Shown in pieces: positions 59,867-64,000 of a stretch of 64,000 bases of DNA. The stretch comes from Actinomadura sp. DC4 (GTDB lineage Bacteria > Actinomycetota > Actinomycetes > Streptosporangiales > Streptosporangiaceae). Every line of letters starts with the position of its first letter. Positions within the stretch are counted from its first letter, which is position 1. Under the pieces are notes generated by a model, which did no database searches, had not been told where the DNA came from, and saw only the letters and a list, made by a program, of their open reading frames with translations. A program made the position numbers and the translations under genes. The stretch covers positions 62,001-126,000 of the forward strand of contig NZ_JAUEQY010000016.1 in the NCBI RefSeq assembly GCF_030406325.1, in the 5' to 3' direction.

Positions 59867-62487
59867 GATTCCTCCCCGATCAGGGCCAGGAAAGCGTCCT
59901 CGAGACGGCGGTGCGGCGTCACCCGTTCGACGGCGACGCCGCCCGTGACGAGCGCGGCCACGACCGCCGACGGCGCGGAGCCGTTGATCCGGACGAGCAC
60001 ACCCGGCTCGTACGGCTCGGCCTTCTCGATGCCCTCCAGCCCGGTCAGCACGTTCATCGCCCGGTCGACGTCCGGCGTGCCGACGACGATGGAGCCGTCG
60101 TGCCCGGCGATCTCGCCCACCGGGCCCGTCGCGACGAGCCGGCCCTTGTGCATGACGACGACGTCGGTGCAGGTCTGCTCGACCTCGGCGAGCATGTGGC
60201 TGGAGATGATGACCGTACGGCCCTCGGCGGCGTACCGGACGAGCACCTCGCGCATCTCCGCGATCTGGGGTGGGTCCAGGCCGTTGGTCGGCTCGTCGAG
60301 CACGAGCAGGTCGGGCAGGCCGAGCATGGCCTGCGCGATGGCCAGCCGCTGCCGCATTCCCTGGGAGTAAGTGCGGACCGGGCGGCGTACGGCGTCGCCC
60401 AGTCCGGCGATCTTCAGCGCCGCCTCGATGTGCGACTCGCCGCGCCCTGCGGCCCTCCAGTACAGCTCCAGGTTGTCGCGACCGGACAGGTGCGGCAGGA
60501 AGCCGGGCCCCTCGACGAACGAGCCGAGCCGGGACAGCACCGGCGCGCCCGGGCGTACCGGCTCCCCGAAGATGCGGATCTCCCCTTCGTCGGGATGGAT
60601 CAGGCCCATCAGCATGCGCAGGGTCGTCGTCTTCCCCGCGCCGTTGGGACCGAGCAGCCCGCAGACCTGCCCGCGCTCGACGCGGAACGACAGGTCGTCC
60701 ACTGCCAGGAAGCCGTTCTTGTAGCGCTTCGTCAGCCCGCTGATCTCCAGCGGGACCGTCACGTCCGCCTGGTCGCCGTGCCTGCGGCGGCGTCGCGAGG
60801 TCGCCATGATGAGGACCGCCGCGACCACCGCGATGGCCGGCAGGCCCCACACCCACCAGGGCAGTGGGGCGGGCGGCGTGCGCAGCGCGGGCACCTCCGG
60901 GACGCTCAGCGGCGACTCGACCGCCACGGTGTAGGTGGCCGGGCGCGCCGGGGAGACGAAGCCCATGTCGGTGGCGCTGAAGACGACCCGGATCCGGTGG
61001 TCGGCCGCGAAGCGGTGGTCCATGGGCGGCAGCGTCACCTGCGCCGTGCCCTCCAGGTGCAGCGGCGCGGCGATGCGGCGGGCCAGGGAGGCCTGCCCGT
61101 CGGGACCGACGTCGTACACCTTGGCGAAGAGCGTGGGCCGATCGGCGCCCGTACGGTCCCGCGCGGTGGTGGTCACGCGGAGCCGCAGCCCCGCGGCGCC
61201 GGTCAGCTGCACCGGCGAGCTCAGCGGCTCGGAGTCGAACGTCGCGGACTGGCCGGGCAGGTTCAGGTCGATGCCGCCGCCGGGGAGCGCGCTGAGGCCG
61301 CCGAGCAGGCCCAGGCCGGGCATGGCGGAGATCGACGAGGGGGAACCGCCCGCGGGGTTCTGGATGGCCTGCTGCTCACCGCTGAGCGGGATCGAGCGGC
61401 GCGCGGTGCCGGACAGCCCGGGGTAGTGCGCGGCCGAGGCGGCGCCGATGGTGACCCGCTGCGTCGAGGAGTCGATGCCGCCCGAGCGCGTGACGGTGAA
61501 ACCGCCGCCCGTGAGCGGCGGGCCGCCCTTGAGGTAGTGGTCGAACCAGTCGGAGACGAGCCCGTCGACGCGGGCGGTCTCCGGGTCGCCGCCGTCGTGG
61601 CCGCCCTGGAACCAGACCGTACGGACCGGCGCGCCGGTGATCGCGTGGGCGTTGCGGTCGGACTGGTCGAGCGGGAACAGCGAGTCGGTCTGGCCTTGGA
61701 CCAGCAGGGTCGGCACGTGAATGCGGCCGGCGACCGAGGAGGGGCTGTCACGCCGGAGCGTCGCGATGGCCTCCGGCGTCGGCTGTCCGGTCTCGGCCAC
61801 CTTCTGGTACATCGCGCACAGCGACGGCAGGAACCGTCCACAGGCTGTGGACGACGCCCCGCTCGTGAAGAAGATGCCGGCCCAGGCCTTCTTGAAGACG
61901 CCGTTCGCCGCGCCCTTCCCGGTCGCGTCGGGGAACAGCGAGTCCGCGAGGTCGTACCACGTGATCTGCGGGGCGATCGCGTCGATCCGCCGGTCGTACG
62001 CGGCCGACAGCAGCGAGATCGCGCCGCCGTAGGACGCGCCCGCGATGCCGACCCGCGGGTCGCCGGGGCCGTCGAGGCGGACGTCGGGCCGGCGGGCCAG
62101 CCAGTCGACGAGCTGCCGGACGTCTTTCACGTCGTAGTCGGGCGAGTCGAGCGTGATCTCGCCGCCGGACTGGCCGAATCCGCGCGCGGACCAGGTGAGC
62201 ACCGCGAAGCCGCGCCGGGCGAGCTCCTCGGCCTGGGCGCGGGTGCTGTCCTTGCTCGCGCCGAAGCCGTGGGCGAGGATCACGGCGGGCGCGCGCCCGG
62301 CGGTGTGCACGGGTTCGTAGAACGTCGTGTCGAGACCGACGTGCTGGTCGTCCTTCGGCCCGTCCACGACCGTGATGCGCTGGTCGATGGTGGTCACGCG
62401 TGGCCTGTCGTCGACGGTCGCCCAGGTCAACGCCCCCGCGAGCACGACCGCGACGCCGGCGATGGCCGCCGGCCTTCCCCATCTCAT
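59863..62487 (-). CDS. S15/CocE-type alpha/beta hydrolase fused to an ABC ATPase
   Basis: 874 residues. An N-terminal signal-anchor (AAIAGVAVVLAGALTWATV) is followed by an S15-like hydrolase: APAVILAHGFGASKDSTRAQAEELARRGFAVLTWSARGFGQSGG, nucleophile elbow GIAGASYGGAISLLSA, acid in LVQGQTDSLFPLDQS, base in WFQGGHDGGDPET. A CocE/NonD-like beta domain follows to about 540, then a helix (LPWWVWGLPAIAVVAAVLIMATSRRRRR). From about 580 comes a complete ABC ATPase: Walker A GLLGPNGAGKTTTL, signature YSQGMRQRLAIA, Walker B LLVLDEPTNGLDP, H-loop ISSHML. Predicted topology puts the hydrolase outside and the ATPase inside. Confidence 0.92.
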   Translation of the reverse strand: MRWGRPAAIAGVAVVLAGALTWATVDDRPRVTTIDQRITVVDGPKDDQHVGLDTTFYEPVHTAGRAPAVILAHGFGASKDSTRAQAEELARRGFAVLTWSARGFGQSGGEITLDSPDYDVKDVRQLVDWLARRPDVRLDGPGDPRVGIAGASYGGAISLLSAAYDRRIDAIAPQITWYDLADSLFPDATGKGAANGVFKKAWAGIFFTSGASSTACGRFLPSLCAMYQKVAETGQPTPEAIATLRRDSPSSVAGRIHVPTLLVQGQTDSLFPLDQSDRNAHAITGAPVRTVWFQGGHDGGDPETARVDGLVSDWFDHYLKGGPPLTGGGFTVTRSGGIDSSTQRVTIGAASAAHYPGLSGTARRSIPLSGEQQAIQNPAGGSPSSISAMPGLGLLGGLSALPGGGIDLNLPGQSATFDSEPLSSPVQLTGAAGLRLRVTTTARDRTGADRPTLFAKVYDVGPDGQASLARRIAAPLHLEGTAQVTLPPMDHRFAADHRIRVVFSATDMGFVSPARPATYTVAVESPLSVPEVPALRTPPAPLPWWVWGLPAIAVVAAVLIMATSRRRRRHGDQADVTVPLEISGLTKRYKNGFLAVDDLSFRVERGQVCGLLGPNGAGKTTTLRMLMGLIHPDEGEIRIFGEPVRPGAPVLSRLGSFVEGPGFLPHLSGRDNLELYWRAAGRGESHIEAALKIAGLGDAVRRPVRTYSQGMRQRLAIAQAMLGLPDLLVLDEPTNGLDPPQIAEMREVLVRYAAEGRTVIISSHMLAEVEQTCTDVVVMHKGRLVATGPVGEIAGHDGSIVVGTPDVDRAMNVLTGLEGIEKAEPYEPGVLVRINGSAPSAVVAALVTGGVAVERVTPHRRLEDAFLALIGEES

Positions 62488-62684
62488 GTCAAGACCTTAT
62501 TCGGCGTGCCAGGCGGTGAGGGCAGGCCCGGTACTTGGGCGCTCGCGCAAAGTGCGATGATCCCCAATGATGTTCCCGGGCGACGCGGGCCGGCCGCGGT
62601 ACCCGCGGGGTTTTCCCCCGCGCGGACAACCCGGACCGGGCCGCGACCGTCCTCTCCCCTGAGGACGAGAGAACGGAGGCCACG

Positions 62685-63227
62685 ATGCGCGGCGCGCGGC
62701 GCCCCCACGCACGGCCCGGATTGATCGCGGTAGTGATCGCTCTCTGGGTGGTGATCGCGGCGATCGCCCTGACGGGCACGCTCATCGCCGCCTTCTCCCA
62801 GGAACACCCCGTGCACTTCTCCACGCCGGTGAAGATCTACCCGGTGTCGCAGGAGATCCCCGGCCCGCAGTGCCCGGCGGGTGTGCAGGGCGCGATCGGG
62901 CAGAGCGCGGCCGGTCCGGTCTGTTACCAGCTCACGACCGGCATCACGATCAAACGGGTCAACGACCTGCACGTGGAACGCGCCACGTCCGGCGGGTACG
63001 CCGTGTCGCTCAGCCTGATCCCGGCCGACGGAAAGGCGCTGACCCGCCTGACCCGCTCGGCGGTCGGCCGCCCGTACGCGCTGACCGTACGCGACCAGGT
63101 GGTGGCCGCGCCGCGCGTGGACGCCCCGATCACCAAGGGCCGGATCCTGATCAGCGGCAACCTCACCCGCGACGCCGCTAACACCATCGTGAGCCGCCTG
63201 AAGGGCCGGACCGCGCAGTCGGCCTGA
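62685..63227 (+). CDS. Single-pass membrane protein with SecD P1-like outer domain
   Basis: 180 residues. ATG 62685 has GGAGG 7 bases upstream. A basic N-terminus (MRGARRPHARPG) precedes one helix, LIAVVIALWVVIAAIALTGTLIAAF. The outer part ends with VSLSLIPADGKALTRLTRSAVGRPYALTVRDQVVAAPRVDAPITKGRILISGNLTRDAANTIVSRL. This follows the SecDF P1 head pattern (LT...G..LA...D..V..AP.V...I..G...I.G..T...A). Two cysteines (GPQCPAG, GPVCYQL) may pair. It is not SecD (too small, no transport helices). Its job is unknown. Confidence 0.75.
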   Translation: MRGARRPHARPGLIAVVIALWVVIAAIALTGTLIAAFSQEHPVHFSTPVKIYPVSQEIPGPQCPAGVQGAIGQSAAGPVCYQLTTGITIKRVNDLHVERATSGGYAVSLSLIPADGKALTRLTRSAVGRPYALTVRDQVVAAPRVDAPITKGRILISGNLTRDAANTIVSRLKGRTAQSA

Positions 63228-63229
63228 CG

Positions 63230-64000
63230 TCAGATCGCGTGCAGGGCGGACGCGCCCGTACGCGCCTCGCGGGCGACCGTGTCCAGCGCCTCCTGGGACT
63301 CGGCGTCGGCCGCGCGGTAGACGATCAGCCGCCGGCTGAGATCGCCCAGCGGGGTCAGCACGTCGTACGCGATGGAGAACGCGCCCACGCGCGGATGCAG
63401 CAGCGCCTTCGTCCCGTGGCCGTTCACCATGACGTCGCGGCGCTCCCAGAGCCGGGCGAACTCCTCGTCCTGCGAGAGCCTCTCGACCAGGCTCGCGAGC
63501 GCGGCGTCGTCCGGATGCGCGGCCCACGCAGCGCGCAGGTCGGCGATGCCCTCGCGGATGATCCGCTCCCGGTCGCGGTAGAACCCGGCGAACGCCGGGT
63601 GCAGCACGCAGAGGTAGAGCGCGTTGCGCTGCTCGGGCGGAAGGCCGGGGAAATCGAGCATCAGCCAGGCCATCTCGGGGTTCCACGCGACGATGTCGAA
63701 GCGGTGGTCGATGACCATGGCCGGCAGCGGTGACAGGGCGCTGACCAGCGCGGCCAACGCGGCGGTGTCGCCGTCGGATCGTCTCCTGGCCGCGGACCAG
63801 TGCCGGGTCAGGTCGAAGAGGTACGCGCGCTCGTCGTCGCTCAGCCGCAGCGCGCGGGCGAGCGCGTCGAGCACGTCCGGGGAGGGGCGCAGCCCGCGGC
63901 CCTGCTCCAGCCGGATGACGTAGTCGACGCTCACCCCGGCCAGCTCGGCGACCTCCTCCCGGCGGAGGCCGGGCGTGCGGCGGGTGCGGCGGCGCCGCGG
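63230..64000 (-). CDS. XRE-family regulator with MmyB-like ligand domain, 5' end cut by window
   Basis: About 256 codons visible, open to the right edge. The HTH reads TPGLRREEVAELAGVSVDYVIRLEQGRGLRPSPDVLDALARALRLSDDERAYLFDL. The MmyB-type PAS-like domain follows: MVIDHRFDIVAWNPEMAWLMLDFPGLPPEQRNALYLCVLHPAFAGFYRDRERIIREGIADLRAAW, LSQDEEFARLWERRDVMVNGHGTKALLHPRVGAFSIAYDVLTPLGD. These regulators bind fatty acid-like ligands in known structures and usually control a divergent oxidoreductase gene, which would lie outside this window. The stop is 2 bases from the convergent SecD-P1-like gene stop. Confidence 0.9.
   Translation of the reverse strand, partial: PRRRRTRRTPGLRREEVAELAGVSVDYVIRLEQGRGLRPSPDVLDALARALRLSDDERAYLFDLTRHWSAARRRSDGDTAALAALVSALSPLPAMVIDHRFDIVAWNPEMAWLMLDFPGLPPEQRNALYLCVLHPAFAGFYRDRERIIREGIADLRAAWAAHPDDAALASLVERLSQDEEFARLWERRDVMVNGHGTKALLHPRVGAFSIAYDVLTPLGDLSRRLIVYRAADAESQEALDTVAREARTGASALHAI

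Overview
The window is 64 kb of very high-GC DNA with dense coding on both strands, frequent GTG starts and many 1- or 4-base gene overlaps. BldC, DUF3073, DUF5753/XRE, a SARP and SulP-type proteins point to a filamentous actinomycete. The order purS-purQ-purL ... purF-purM ... DUF3073-valine dehydrogenase-hypothetical-bldC is the conserved chromosomal core I know from Streptomyces. The accessory content and codon habits look more like Streptosporangiales/Thermomonosporaceae, but that placement is an inference. No rRNA, tRNA or CRISPR array is visible.

Layout. 1-2.5 kb: E2 (partial), E1-beta and E1-alpha of a 2-oxo acid dehydrogenase complex (minus strand). 2.7-4.3 kb: a membrane protein with a repeat solenoid. 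4.5-8.4 kb: purS, an RsbW-like kinase, purQ, purL. 8.4-11.8 kb: a divergent TetR/DHA2 efflux pair with a symmetric operator region, and a secreted subtilase. 12-16 kb: SCP2-like protein, DUF4190 protein, purF-purM and a SanA/DUF218 protein. 16-18.7 kb: a SulP transporter with beta-carbonic anhydrase. 19.5-22.6 kb: DUF3073, valine dehydrogenase, a conserved hypothetical and bldC. 22.6-24.1 kb: a long gap without a supported gene but with strong hairpins. 24-32.6 kb: TetR, LacI, a lipoprotein amidase, a PrmC-like methyltransferase, DUF711, a hydrolase, DUF523 and an MDR oxidoreductase. 32.6-38.7 kb: a second DHA2 pump behind an elaborate promoter, DUF1707, an L,D-transpeptidase-like protein, an arylamine N-acetyltransferase, a patatin-like protein followed by its own decayed copies, and a TIGR04222-like protein.

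38.66-40.05 kb is a complete IS701-like element whose target duplication sits on a stop codon. 40.2-43.7 kb: a two-component system, an RDD protein and a PAP2 phosphatase. 44.4-46.8 kb: an XRE/DUF5753 regulator without its usual DUF397 partner, and a cyclase-like protein. 46.9-53.1 kb is a coherent catabolic island: an RpiR regulator and a glutamine synthetase homologue diverge from an APC permease, a FluG-type amidohydrolase and an M20 amidohydrolase. This suggests uptake and gamma-glutamylation of an amine or similar compound, followed by hydrolysis. 53-64 kb: GNAT, HD, VOC, a SARP fused to membrane helices and a helix-hairpin-helix region, a DUF4190-type protein, PRPP synthetase, an ABC permease paired with an S15-hydrolase/ABC-ATPase fusion, a SecD-P1-like membrane protein, and an XRE/MmyB regulator cut by the window end.

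Best candidates for something new: the SARP-TM-HhH fusion, the hydrolase-ABC fusion, the GS/amidohydrolase/M20 island, the decayed patatin copies next to the IS, and the shared GAACANTGTTC operators linking the MDR oxidoreductase and the second pump. All family names are assigned by reading the sequence; no search was run.
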